A DNA stretch of 64,000 nt, from assembly GCF_003319185.1 (NCBI RefSeq), contig NZ_QOHJ01000005.1, forward strand, positions 368,043 to 432,042, in the 5' to 3' direction. The notes beneath the pieces were generated by a model. The model was not told the DNA's origin and searched no databases. It was given only the letters and a program-made list of their open reading frames with translations. How positions within the stretch are numbered: the stretch's first letter is position 1; the number at the start of each line of letters is the position of its first letter. A program made the position numbers and the translations under genes. The stretch is from Blastococcus sp. TF02A-30 (GTDB lineage: Bacteria; Actinomycetota; Actinomycetes; Mycobacteriales; Geodermatophilaceae). Below, in pieces: positions 1-7,699 of this stretch.

Positions 1-501
1 GTCAGCACGCAGCCCCGGGAAGGCCTCGAGCGTGGCCCGCCGGGACAGGTGCCGGTGGCGCGGGATCGACCGCTCGGAGGTGAACGCCGCGCCCAGCACG
101 TCGTAGAGCGCCACGCCGGCGCCGTAGTAGGCGCGCTGCCAGGCGGGTGCGGTCAGCGGCAGCAGGAACGGCAGCGGGCGGACCAGGTGCGGGGCGATCG
201 TCCGCACCAGCCGGGCCCGCTCCTGCAGCGCCTCGTGCACCAGCGGGAAGGCGAACTGCTCCAGGTAGCGGAGCCCGCCGTGGATGAGCTTGCTGGACCG
301 GCTCGAGGTGCCCGCCGCGAAGTCGCGCGCCTCGAGCAGCGCCACCGACAGCCCCCGGCTGGCCGCGTCGAGCGCGGCGCCGGCGCCGGTGACCCCGCCG
401 CCGATCACCAGCACGTCGACGACCTCGTCGGGCAGGCGGGCGCGGTCGGCGCGGCGGCGTTCCGGTGACAGCAGCGTGCGGTCGGTCTCCCCCGGGTGCA
501 T
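1..501 (-). CDS. glpD: Aerobic glycerol-3-phosphate dehydrogenase (3' part outside window)
   Basis: FAD-dependent oxidation of glycerol 3-phosphate to dihydroxyacetone phosphate, feeding electrons to the quinone pool at the membrane. The first 167 codons are present and the rest lies beyond the left edge. Residues 31-41 (LVIGGGVTGAG) are the FAD-binding dinucleotide motif, followed by the family block TSSRSSKLIHGGLRYLEQ near residues 65-82, which is diagnostic for GlpD/GlpA. The ATG at 501-499 is preceded by AGGAG two bases upstream, an unusually tight spacing. The DUF808 gene starts 20 bases upstream of nothing else on this strand: its stop is at 521, so glpD follows it closely and may be co-transcribed. 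Confidence 0.93.
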   Translation of the reverse strand, partial: MHPGETDRTLLSPERRRADRARLPDEVVDVLVIGGGVTGAGAALDAASRGLSVALLEARDFAAGTSSRSSKLIHGGLRYLEQFAFPLVHEALQERARLVRTIAPHLVRPLPFLLPLTAPAWQRAYYGAGVALYDVLGAAFTSERSIPRHRHLSRRATLEAFPGLRAD

Positions 502-520
502 GGCTCCTACTGTCCCTGGT

Positions 521-1465
521 TCAGTGCGCTCCGGCGCGCGCCCCGCGGCGGTGCACCGTCAGGTTCACCACCAGCACCACCAGCGCCCCGACCACCAGGC
601 CGAGGACGGCGCTGGCGACGGTGTTGGTCAGCCAGCCCAGCACCCCGCCGAACGCTCCGGTCGCGTCGTGCACCGCCTCCTCGAGGTGGTGCACGAACTC
701 GTAGACCGGGTGGAAGCCCAGCTCGTCGGTGCCCACCAGGATGATGTGGCCGCCGACCCACAGCATCGCGGCGGTGCCGACGACGGTGAGCGCGGTCAGC
801 AGCTTCGGCATCCCCTTGACCAGCCCGCGGCCGATGCCGGCCACCGCCCGGCCGGACCGCTGGGCCAGGTTGAGCCCGATGTCGTCCATCTTCACGATCA
901 GGCCCACGACGCCGTACACGAGCACGGTGATGCCGACCGCGACCACTGCCAGGATGACCGCCCGGGAGAGGAAGGCCTCGTCGGCGACCTCGTTGAGCGA
1001 GATGACCATGATCTCGGCCGACAGGATGAAGTCGGTGCGCACGGCGCCGGAGACGATCGTCTTCTCGTCCGGCAGCGCGTCCTCCACCGTCGCGTGCTCC
1101 TCGGCGTGGCCGGTGAGCCGGTGCCAGATCTTCTCGGCTCCCTCGTAGCAGAGGTAGGCGCCGCCGACCATGAGGATCGGCGTGAGCAGCCAGTCGAGGA
1201 ACTGGCTGAGCAGCAGGATCGCCGGGAGGATCAGCAGCAGCTTGTTGCGCAGCGACCCGAGCGCGATCCGCCGGATGATCGGCAGCTCCCGTTCGGCGTT
1301 CAGGCCGTGCACGTACTGCGGCGTGACGGCGGTGTCGTCGACGACGACGCCGGCGGCCTTGACGCTGGCCCGCCCGGCCGCGGCCCCGATGTCGTCCAAC
1401 GAGGCGGCCGCGGCCTTCGCGAGCACCGCGACGTCGTCGAGCAGGGCTACCAGTCCACCCGCCAA
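521..1465 (-). CDS. DUF808 (YedI-type) integral membrane protein
   Basis: A 314-residue membrane protein of the DUF808/YedI family; the function of the family is not established. It opens with the family-typical block GLVALLDDVAVLAKAA and contains VKAAGVVVDDTAVTPQYVHG near residues 35-55. Several hydrophobic segments follow (about 85-110, 165-195, 225-250 and 265-300). No ATG is available. I chose the TTG at 1465-1463 because a strong Shine-Dalgarno (GGAAGGA) lies six bases upstream and the conserved N-terminus begins exactly there. It precedes glpD on the same strand; the 102 bases separating it from the SIS gene suggest its own transcript. Confidence 0.85.
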   Translation of the reverse strand: MAGGLVALLDDVAVLAKAAAASLDDIGAAAGRASVKAAGVVVDDTAVTPQYVHGLNAERELPIIRRIALGSLRNKLLLILPAILLLSQFLDWLLTPILMVGGAYLCYEGAEKIWHRLTGHAEEHATVEDALPDEKTIVSGAVRTDFILSAEIMVISLNEVADEAFLSRAVILAVVAVGITVLVYGVVGLIVKMDDIGLNLAQRSGRAVAGIGRGLVKGMPKLLTALTVVGTAAMLWVGGHIILVGTDELGFHPVYEFVHHLEEAVHDATGAFGGVLGWLTNTVASAVLGLVVGALVVLVVNLTVHRRGARAGAH

Positions 1466-1567
1466 GGGAAGTCCTTCCGATCGGTCGGCACCCGCGTGCC
1501 GTGCCAGAGATGGTGGCGTGCCCGCGGGCTGCGCGCCGGTCGGACCCGCCGGGGGTACCCCGAGCGG

Positions 1568-2710
1568 CTAGGGACGCAACGCGCGTTCGTTGTCGAGCAC
1601 CAACGCCAGGTACACGGCGCTGAAGTCGGCCACGGCCAGCTGCCGGGCCACCCGCGGCAGCCGCCCGTAGCGCTCCGGTTCCCCGTGCTCGGCCAGCGCG
1701 CTGACCGGGACGCCGTGCTCCGCCGCGGTGCGCAGCACCTGGTCGAGAGCCTCCGAGGCCGATCGGGGATCGCGCTCACCGCCGCCGTCGTGCCCGCCCG
1801 CCTCGGCGTCGCGGACGGTGAGCAGCCGTAGCCGGCGGCCCTCGTCCTCGGCGCGATCGCGGAAGAAGTCGTCCCCGTCCTGGGGCGCCAGCGGGCCGCC
1901 CAGGACCGTGCAGGCGGCCACCCGCTGGTCGGGCAGGCGGAAGCCGGGCGCCGGCAACCCCGCGAGGGTGGCCAGCTGGTCGGCGACCCGGGTGGCCGCC
2001 GCTCCCGCGAGCGGCCCCTCGGCGACGATGACCGGGAGCGCATCCAGCAGCTCCAGCGCCAGGGTCTTCGCGGGGTTGGCGAAGGTCTCCTGCGCCGGCC
2101 CGCACTCCTGGGCGATCTCGTCGAGGGCGGCGGCGGTCGCCTCGGGGTCGGCCGCCTCCCCGGGGAGCAGCCCGAGCCCGTTCGCCAGGCGCAGCATCGG
2201 GGTGAGCAGCGACCAGAGCGTGGTGTGCCGGACGCGGGACGTCGGCAACGGCACGTAGGGGGCGCGAGCGCTCGAGCACGCCGCGCGCAACGGGGCGTCC
2301 TCCGCGCCGATGCCGAGCAGGGCCGCGCCGCGACGGGCCGCCTCGTAGGCCGGCCCCACCGCGTACGCGCCGGCGCCGGTCCGCGTCGCGACCACGACGA
2401 CGTCGCTCGGTCCGACCCACACCGGCAGCGCCGGCCCCGGGACGTGGTCGACGGTCACCGGGCTGCCGGGCCCGAGCAGGGCCCGCAGCACCGAGGCGGC
2501 GACGGCACCCTCCCGCCGGCCGACGACGACCAGGCCACGCGGCCGGCCGCCGTCGGTGATCCGTTGGAGCCCGGCCTCGTCGGTGAGCCGGGTGGTCTCC
2601 CGGACCTGCGCGCCGGCGCCGGCGACCGCGGGCAGCAGGCCGCGGGGGTCGCGGGCCCGCAGCAGCTCGAGGTCGTCGAGGATCTCCTCGGCCAGCTCGG
2701 GCGAGATCAT
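1568..2710 (-). CDS. SIS-domain protein (TobH-like, phosphosugar isomerase relative)
   Basis: 380 residues, related to bifunctional phosphoglucose/phosphomannose isomerases and to the mycobacterial Rv3256c/TobH protein that also sits beside manB. The sequence shows two sugar-isomerase-like halves: an N-terminal Rossmann half with GLVVVGRREGAVAASVLRAL and VVVVATRTGAGAYAVGPAYE (about 60-135), and a C-terminal half ending FSAVYLALVLDNERALRP. It is encoded directly downstream of Trm112 (10-base gap) and manB, in one operon, so a role in mannose phosphate supply for glycosylation is reasonable. Whether it is catalytically active is not visible from the sequence; the isomerase active-site residues are not obvious. 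Confidence 0.75.
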   Translation of the reverse strand: MISPELAEEILDDLELLRARDPRGLLPAVAGAGAQVRETTRLTDEAGLQRITDGGRPRGLVVVGRREGAVAASVLRALLGPGSPVTVDHVPGPALPVWVGPSDVVVVATRTGAGAYAVGPAYEAARRGAALLGIGAEDAPLRAACSSARAPYVPLPTSRVRHTTLWSLLTPMLRLANGLGLLPGEAADPEATAAALDEIAQECGPAQETFANPAKTLALELLDALPVIVAEGPLAGAAATRVADQLATLAGLPAPGFRLPDQRVAACTVLGGPLAPQDGDDFFRDRAEDEGRRLRLLTVRDAEAGGHDGGGERDPRSASEALDQVLRTAAEHGVPVSALAEHGEPERYGRLPRVARQLAVADFSAVYLALVLDNERALRP

Positions 2711-2720
2711 GCCGGGCCCC

Positions 2721-2930
2721 TCACGCGCTCCGGTGCCGGGCCTCGTCCAGCAGCAGCACCGGGATCCCGTCGCGCACCGGGAAGCCGCGGCCGCAGGTGC
2801 TGCACACCAGCTCGCTCGCGGCCTCGTCCACCGTCAGCGGGGTGTGGTGGGCGTCCGGGCAGGCCAGGATGGCCAGCAGCTCGGGGTCCAGGCCCAGCGG
2901 CCCGGCGGTCGTTCCGTTCGGCGTGCTCAT
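2721..2930 (-). CDS. Trm112 family zinc-binding protein
   Basis: A 69-residue Trm112/YcaR-type protein. The family consists of small zinc proteins that activate methyltransferases in eukaryotes and archaea; the bacterial role is poorly defined. The core reads LDPELLAILACPDAHHTPL, then LVCSTCGRGFPVRDGIPVLL, giving the paired CP and CxxC zinc ligands and the typical FPVRDGIPVLL end. The start at 2930 (ATG) overlaps the manB stop codon in an ATGA, indicating translational coupling. A longer reading from 3044 would be in frame but lies entirely inside manB. Confidence 0.88.
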   Translation of the reverse strand: MSTPNGTTAGPLGLDPELLAILACPDAHHTPLTVDEAASELVCSTCGRGFPVRDGIPVLLLDEARHRSA

Positions 2931-4291
2931 GCCCGCACCATCTCCAGCACCTCGTCGCGCAGCTCGGTCATCCGCGCCGAGTCCGGCGCTTCCACGTTCA
3001 GCCGCAGCAGCGGCTCGGTGTTGCTGGCCCGCAGGTTGAACCACGCGCCGTCGGGCAGGGTGACGGTCAGGCCGTCGAGCTCGTCGACCTGCGCGCCGTC
3101 GTGGCCTCCGAAGGCCTCGCGCACCTCGGCGGTCCGGGCGGCGGCGTCGGCGACGGTCGAGTTGATCTCACCCGAGGCTGCGTACCGGGAGTAGCCGGCG
3201 GTCAGCTGCGACAGCGGCCGGCTCTGCTCCCCCAGCGCGGCGAGCACGTGCATCGCGGCGAGCATGCCCGTGTCGGCCCGCCAGAAGTCGCGGAAGTAGT
3301 AGTGCGCGGAGTGCTCACCGCCGAACACCGCATCGGTGCGGGCCATCTCGGCCTTGATGAACGAGTGGCCCACCCGGGTGCGCACCGGTTCTCCGCCGTG
3401 CTCGCGGACGATCTCCGGGACGGCGCGCGAGGTGATCAGGTTGTGGATGATCGTCGTCCCCCGGCCCTTCGCCAGCTCGCGCACCGCGACCAGGGCGGTG
3501 ATCGCCGACGGGCTGACCGGCTCCCCGCGCTCGTCGACGACGAAGACCCGGTCGGCGTCGCCGTCGAAGGCCAGGCCGATGTCGGCGCCGTGCTCGCGCA
3601 CCGCGGCCTGCACGTCGACGAGGTTGGCCGGGTCGAGGGGGTTGGCCTCGTGGTTCGGGAAGCTGCCGTCGAGCTCGAAGTAGAGCGGGACGATCTCCAG
3701 CGGCAGGTCCGCCAGCACGACCGGGACGGTGTGCCCGCCCATGCCGTTGCCGGCGTCGACGACGACCTTCAGCGGCCGGATGGCGGACAGGTCGACCAGC
3801 GAGCGCAGGTGACCGGCGTACTCGGCCAGCACGTCGCGCGCGGTGACCACACCGACCCGCTCGGGCACGCGGTCGTAGGCGTCGCGCTGCGCCCACTCGC
3901 GGATGGTGGCCAGGCCGGAGTCCTGCCCGATGGGCGCGGCCCCGGCGCGGCACATCTTGATGCCGTTGTACTGCGCCGGGTTGTGGCTGGCGGTGAACAT
4001 CGCACCGGGCACGTCCAGCGAGCCGGCCGCGAAGTACAGCAGGTCGGTGGAGCCGAGACCGGCCTCCACGACGTCGACCCCGCGGGCGATGACCCCCTCG
4101 GCGAAGGCACGGGACAGCGGGATCGAGGACTCGCGCATGTCGTGGGCGGTCACGACGGTGGTGGCGCCGCTCTCGTTGCTGACGAACTCGGCGAATGCGC
4201 TCCCGATGGCGCGGGCGACGTCCTCGTCCCACTGGTCGGGGACGACGCCGCGGACGTCGTAGGCCTTGATGATCGAGGAGAGGTCACGCAC
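2927..4291 (-). CDS. manB: Phosphomannomutase/phosphoglucomutase
   Basis: 454-residue alpha-D-phosphohexomutase that interconverts mannose 6-phosphate and mannose 1-phosphate (possibly also the glucose pair), feeding GDP-mannose. The phosphoserine loop is FTASHNPAQYNGIKM (near residue 100), the metal-binding loop is DGDADR (near 246), and the sugar-phosphate loop ends RASNTEPLLRLNVEA near the C-terminus. N-terminus IIKAYDVRGVVPDQ is typical. First gene of the operon with Trm112 and the SIS protein; neighbour order equals Rv3257c. The GTG start at 4291 lies seven bases after a TAGGGT -10 element, so the mRNA is probably leaderless. Confidence 0.95.
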   Translation of the reverse strand: MRDLSSIIKAYDVRGVVPDQWDEDVARAIGSAFAEFVSNESGATTVVTAHDMRESSIPLSRAFAEGVIARGVDVVEAGLGSTDLLYFAAGSLDVPGAMFTASHNPAQYNGIKMCRAGAAPIGQDSGLATIREWAQRDAYDRVPERVGVVTARDVLAEYAGHLRSLVDLSAIRPLKVVVDAGNGMGGHTVPVVLADLPLEIVPLYFELDGSFPNHEANPLDPANLVDVQAAVREHGADIGLAFDGDADRVFVVDERGEPVSPSAITALVAVRELAKGRGTTIIHNLITSRAVPEIVREHGGEPVRTRVGHSFIKAEMARTDAVFGGEHSAHYYFRDFWRADTGMLAAMHVLAALGEQSRPLSQLTAGYSRYAASGEINSTVADAAARTAEVREAFGGHDGAQVDELDGLTVTLPDGAWFNLRASNTEPLLRLNVEAPDSARMTELRDEVLEMVRA

Positions 4292-4298
4292 GGGGGTG

Positions 4299-4304
4299 AC
4301 CCTA
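4299..4304 (-). promoter_or_regulatory. -10 element of manB, leaderless
   Basis: TAGGGT on the minus strand, seven bases before the GTG start of manB. Transcription would begin at or within a base or two of the start codon. Confidence 0.5.
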
Positions 4305-4315
4305 AGCGCTGCGAC

Positions 4316-4666
4316 CTAGGGCAGGTCGGGCAGGACGCGCAGGTGGCCGCGGCGGGTGCCGCTGCCGTCGTCGGCGGGGTCCCGCGGGGGCTCCGGGCGG
4401 GCCGCCTCGCGCACGGCGTCGGCCAGGGCGAGCAGGTCGTCACCGGTCGGGCCGGCGTCCTCGAGGTCGATCTCGTGGCGGACGACCTCCCACCCGCGCG
4501 GCACGGTGAGCCGCTCGGCGTGGAACTCGCACAGGTCGTAGCTGTGCGGTTCGGAGAACGTCGCCAGCGGACCGACAACGGCTGTCGACTCCGCGTAGAC
4601 GTAGGTCAGGGTCGCCGCTGCCGGTTGCGCGCAGCCGCTGCGCGAGCAGCGACGTGACTGCCTCAC
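4316..4666 (-). CDS. DUF3499 family protein
   Basis: 116-residue actinobacterial protein of unknown function; the orthologue of Rv3258c by sequence style and position. Typical blocks are RRCSRSGCAQPAAATLTYVY with paired cysteines, ESTAVVGPLATFSEPHSYDL and CEFHAERLTVPRGWEVVRHE, together giving two CxxxxC/CxxH-like pairs that might bind zinc (inference). I chose the GTG at 4666 because it overlaps the stop of a five-codon ORF in a GTGA arrangement and has GAGGA upstream; the GTG one codon earlier is an alternative. It sits between manB and the divergent PF06262 gene. Confidence 0.85.
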   Translation of the reverse strand: MRQSRRCSRSGCAQPAAATLTYVYAESTAVVGPLATFSEPHSYDLCEFHAERLTVPRGWEVVRHEIDLEDAGPTGDDLLALADAVREAARPEPPRDPADDGSGTRRGHLRVLPDLP

Positions 4667-4680
4667 CACCGGTTCCTCAC
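4663..4680 (-). CDS. Putative leaderless micro-ORF before DUF3499
   Basis: Five codons (MRNRW) starting with GTG seven bases after a TACTGT -10 element. Its TGA overlaps the GTG of the DUF3499 gene as GTGA, so ribosomes that load on the leaderless 5' end would terminate on the next start codon. No homology is possible at this length; the call rests on the promoter spacing and the overlap only. Confidence 0.35.
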   Translation of the reverse strand: MRNRW

Positions 4681-4687
4681 GCAAGGC

Positions 4688-4693
4688 ACAGTA
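4688..4693 (-). promoter_or_regulatory. -10 element for micro-ORF and DUF3499
   Basis: TACTGT on the minus strand, seven bases before the GTG of the five-codon ORF at 4680. Confidence 0.45.
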
Positions 4694-4791
4694 AACCCGG
4701 CCGGGGGGCCTCCGCAGCAGGCGCACCGGCGTTTCGGGGCGGCGCGCACCATCCTGCACGGGAACCCCGTGGGTCGCGCCGCACCTCGCCG

Positions 4792-4797
4792 TAGGCT
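4792..4797 (+). promoter_or_regulatory. -10 element of the PF06262-like gene
   Basis: TAGGCT nine bases upstream of the ATG at 4807, with no Shine-Dalgarno in between; consistent with a leaderless or nearly leaderless mRNA. Confidence 0.45.
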
Positions 4798-4806
4798 GCT
4801 CGGGTC

Positions 4807-5274
4807 ATGACCCGACCGCCTCGCCGCCCCGGCCGATCCCGGCGCGACCGCCACGGGCGCGGCCTCCGGGGACGGCTCGTCCCGACCGACGTGCCGCTCT
4901 CCCGGACCCGCGCCGAGCAGTTCGACGACCTGGTCCTCGACGCCGTCGAGGACCTGGAGCGGCGCTGGGAGCGCGAGCTCGCGGGTGTCGAGTTCGCGGT
5001 CGAGGACGTGCCCTGGGTGGAGCACAGCAGCCCCGACGAGGTGGTGCTGGACGCCGACGTCCTCGACGACGGCAGCGTGCCGCTGGCCCGGGTGCTGCCC
5101 GCGCACCGGGAGGACGGCCGCGAGGTGCCGCCGCGGATCATCGTCTACCGGCGCCCCCTGGAGGTCCGCGCGGCCGACCGGGACGACCTCGCCGACCTGG
5201 TCCGCGACGTCGTCGTCGACCAGGTGGCGGTGCTGCTGGGCCGGGACCCCGAGGAGATCGACCCCACCGCCTGA
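4807..5274 (+). CDS. PF06262-like (zincin-fold) protein lacking the HExxH motif
   Basis: 155 residues, matching in position and style the metallopeptidase-family protein Rv3259. The recognisable core runs from TRAEQFDDLVLDAVEDLE (about 36-53) through EFAVEDVPW to PPRIIVYRRPLEVRA. In true members an HExxH zinc site lies in the helix that follows; here the helix reads LVRDVVVDQVAVLLG (about 131-145) with no histidine at all, so peptidase activity is unlikely. The N-terminal 28 residues are Arg-rich (PPRRPGRSRRDRHGR), perhaps contacting nucleic acid (inference). Divergent from DUF3499; the ATG has a -10 element only nine bases upstream. Confidence 0.75.
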   Translation: MTRPPRRPGRSRRDRHGRGLRGRLVPTDVPLSRTRAEQFDDLVLDAVEDLERRWERELAGVEFAVEDVPWVEHSSPDEVVLDADVLDDGSVPLARVLPAHREDGREVPPRIIVYRRPLEVRAADRDDLADLVRDVVVDQVAVLLGRDPEEIDPTA

Positions 5275-5304
5275 GCCCCGCCGGCCGCTCGTCCGGGCCC
5301 TGAC

Positions 5305-6210
5305 ATGCTGGGCGGGATGGACCTACCCGCGGCGGCAGCCGGACCGTGGCTCGCGCTCGGCGCGGTGCTGGGGATCGCGCTCCTGGTCGCCGGCTGGGCG
5401 CTGGCCCGTGCGCTGCGGTCCCGGACCCGGGACTCCGCCGGGGCGGCGCCGTCCGCGCCGCCGGACGACCTCGCCGAGTTCCTCGAGCACCCGCCGGGCA
5501 CGGCGCCGGCCGGCTCGCGGGAGGCCGGCTGGGTGTCCCTGGCCCCGGCGGGGCCCCCGGCTCCCGCCGAGCAGCCGGCCCGCGGAGCGCGGCCGGCCAC
5601 CGTGCTGGCCGCGCTCGCGCTCGCCGTGCTGGTCGTCGTCGGGGTGGCGGCCGCCGTCGCCGCGGGGACCGGCACCCCGGCCGCCGATCCGGCACCCTCC
5701 GGCCGGCCGTCGACGGGCGCGCCGTCCACCGGCGCCGACGACGGGACGGAGGCCCGGCTCGCGTTCGAGGGGATCGTCCTCGAGGAGCACGCCGTGGGGG
5801 TCACCGTCGCCCACCCGGAGCTGGAGCTGACCACGGAGGACGGGCGGGCCGTGGCGCGTCTCCGGCTCCCGACGGCGAACTGCCTGACGACGCGGGCTCC
5901 GGCGACCCCCGGCGATCCGGCGTGCCGCGAGGCGCGGACAGAGCACGCGGAGCTCACGGCACCCGACCTCCGCGTCGAGCGGGAAGGCGACCGCCTCCTC
6001 GTCTCGGGCCGGTTCGCCACCACCGTCCGGCCGGCCGGGACGGCACCCCGGCCGAGCGGCCGCGTCCTCGAGCTCACCGTGACCGTCGAGGCCGCCGGGG
6101 ACGAGGACGCCGACGGGTGGGTGCCGGCCACCGGCGAGCTGCGCGTGGGCGACCAGCTCGCCTCGACGCGCGAGGAGGAGTCGCTCAGCGCCCTGCGCCT
6201 CGGCCGCTGA
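5305..6210 (+). CDS. Unrecognised two-segment membrane protein
   Basis: 301 residues with no family I can name. It has a hydrophobic segment at residues 12-34, an acidic/proline-rich cytoplasmic linker, a second hydrophobic segment at about 92-118 (VLAALALAVLVVVGVAAAVA), a Pro/Ser/Thr linker and a predicted extracytoplasmic domain of about 160 residues with two cysteines (NCLTTRAP, PACREAR). That layout suggests a cell-surface domain held by a membrane hairpin. The ATG at 5317 is an equally possible start. Its last 26 bases overlap the convergent gene that ends at 6185. Confidence 0.6.
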   Translation: MLGGMDLPAAAAGPWLALGAVLGIALLVAGWALARALRSRTRDSAGAAPSAPPDDLAEFLEHPPGTAPAGSREAGWVSLAPAGPPAPAEQPARGARPATVLAALALAVLVVVGVAAAVAAGTGTPAADPAPSGRPSTGAPSTGADDGTEARLAFEGIVLEEHAVGVTVAHPELELTTEDGRAVARLRLPTANCLTTRAPATPGDPACREARTEHAELTAPDLRVEREGDRLLVSGRFATTVRPAGTAPRPSGRVLELTVTVEAAGDEDADGWVPATGELRVGDQLASTREEESLSALRLGR

Positions 6211-7039
6211 CCCGCAGCCAGCGCATGGCGTCCGGCGCCGGGAGCAGCCGGCGCGGCGGCACGGTCAGCGTGGCCGCCGGGGCGCCCATCTCCACCGCGA
6301 GCGCGGCGGTGCTCCACCAGGCCCACCTGTCCTCGCCGTCGACCAGCGTGAGCAGCCCGTCCCGCAGCTCTCCCCCGGCGTCCTGCGTCACGGCGAGCTC
6401 CAGCCGACCGGCGGCGGCGTGCACCCTCGCGGCGGAGCGCACGAAGGTGCGGGAGCGAGCGTCGGGCACCCGCGCCAGCAGGGCCGGCAGCCACCGCTCG
6501 AGCTCGCGCGGGTCCCGGCTGCGGGCCACGCCCTCGTCGCCGAGCTCGTCGACCAGCCGCCCGGTGCGCGCGGTGGCCAGCGCCCCGCCGCGGAAGCGGG
6601 CGGCGAGCCGGCGGGCGGTGGGATCGCCGAGCGGGAGCCCGGCCAGCCGGAGGGACCACGTCCCGCGCAGGGTGCCCAGCAGGTCCGCGATGCCGTCGGC
6701 GAGGAAAGCGGCCGCGTCGTCGTCGGCGGCGAGCAGGCGGGCGTGCGGCCGCCCGCCGGGCACCGGTCCGACGCCGTCGCCGAGCAGGGTCACGGCGGTG
6801 CCGAGCCCCCGGCGGCGCAACCACAGGAAGGCGGCCGCCCGCGGGGCCGCGTCCAGGTCGCCGCCGACGACGACCGCCACCGGACGGCCGGGCAGCCGGC
6901 GGGCGGCCTGGACGACGAGGACGGCGGTCAGCCAGGGCGGCCGGGCGGTCAGCGGGGCCCGCAACCGCTCGGCGAGGGGCTCGGCGGCCCGGACCTCCCG
7001 GACGACGCGCGCCCGGCCGACGGCGATCCGGGTGGGCAC
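6185..7039 (-). CDS. Unrecognised alanine/arginine-rich protein
   Basis: 284 residues with GTG start; no transmembrane segment and no domain I recognise. Alternating hydrophobic and charged blocks such as RPVAVVVGGDLDAAPRAAAF, WLRRRGLGTAVTLLGDG and DRWAWWSTAALAVEMGAPAA suggest an alpha/beta globular protein with a nucleotide- or sugar-nucleotide-type Rossmann core, but that is only a reading of the pattern. Codon bias is that of its neighbours, with strong third-position GC on this strand. It lies between whiB2 (same strand, 65-base gap) and the convergent membrane protein gene, with which it overlaps tail to tail. Confidence 0.6.
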   Translation of the reverse strand: MPTRIAVGRARVVREVRAAEPLAERLRAPLTARPPWLTAVLVVQAARRLPGRPVAVVVGGDLDAAPRAAAFLWLRRRGLGTAVTLLGDGVGPVPGGRPHARLLAADDDAAAFLADGIADLLGTLRGTWSLRLAGLPLGDPTARRLAARFRGGALATARTGRLVDELGDEGVARSRDPRELERWLPALLARVPDARSRTFVRSAARVHAAAGRLELAVTQDAGGELRDGLLTLVDGEDRWAWWSTAALAVEMGAPAATLTVPPRRLLPAPDAMRWLRVSGRGAGR

Positions 7040-7104
7040 GCCCCAGATAGCACCACAGCCCGCCGATGGACGCTGTCGGCGGGCTGCGGGGGTGCGTGCT
7101 GTCG

Positions 7105-7467
7105 TTACACCGCGCGGCGGCGGAGGCGACGGCGCTCACGCTCGGACAGGCCGCCCCAGATGCCGAAGCGCTCGTCGTTGGCCAGCGCGTACTCGAGGCA
7201 CTCGGCCTTGACCTCGCAGCCGGTGCAGATCTTCTTCGCCTCGCGGGTGGAGCCACCCTTCTCCGGGAAGAACGCCTCCGGGTCGGTCTCGGCGCACAGC
7301 GCGCGCTCCTGCCACGACTGCGCGTCGGCCTCGAGGCCGATTCCCAGCAGCCCGGCGATCCCGGGTCCCGCACCGGTGCCCAGGCCCTGGCCGGCGCCCG
7401 CCCCGAAGCGGTCGGTCGACCGCTCCGTCGCGTTGACGTAGTCGCTGAGCCACGAAACCTCGGCCAT
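7105..7467 (-). CDS. whiB2: WhiB2/WhmD-type transcriptional regulator
   Basis: 120-residue iron-sulfur regulator needed for septation in the relatives where it has been studied. The four cluster ligands are C58, C81, C84 and C90 (ALCAETDPEAFFPEKGG, then CTGCEVKAEC), followed by the GIWGG turn at 102-106 and a basic tail SERERRRLRRR. This matches the WhiB2 subgroup rather than other WhiB classes. The conserved part begins at about residue 50; residues 19-47 are a Gly/Ala-rich stretch. I chose the ATG at 7467 (upstream AGAGGGG); an in-frame reading up to 7545 would begin at the predicted transcription start. Divergent from fbiA, as in mycobacteria. Confidence 0.92.
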   Translation of the reverse strand: MAEVSWLSDYVNATERSTDRFGAGAGQGLGTGAGPGIAGLLGIGLEADAQSWQERALCAETDPEAFFPEKGGSTREAKKICTGCEVKAECLEYALANDERFGIWGGLSERERRRLRRRAV

Positions 7468-7552
7468 GTCGGTGCGTCCCCTCTCGCTCTTGTCCTCGCG
7501 TGCGGCCGTCGAGACGTTCCCGGACCCTCGTGCAGGCGAAGACATCGCCGGA

Positions 7553-7582
7553 ATTACACGCGTGTCGTTGCCTGCCCGTCAA
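7553..7582 (-). promoter_or_regulatory. Predicted whiB2 promoter
   Basis: On the minus strand TTGACG (7582-7577) and TGTAAT (7558-7553) are separated by 18 bases, a good match to housekeeping -35/-10 elements. Transcription would start near 7546, giving a leader of about 80 bases before the ATG at 7467. Confidence 0.5.
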
Positions 7583-7699
7583 CTTCGCCCGGTGTAAGCG
7601 ACACGCCACACCTGCCCCACGCGTCACAGGGTGTTCGTCACATCTCGTGCAGAACCCCGACACGCCCGTGGAACAGTGCACAACTGCCTATCGGGCACG

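Noticed and set aside
2225..4657. Very long open frame on the plus strand across manB, Trm112 and the SIS gene
   Set aside because: It is antisense to well-conserved genes, its product is a low-complexity Gly/Arg/Asp/Val mixture, and open antisense frames are expected at this GC content.
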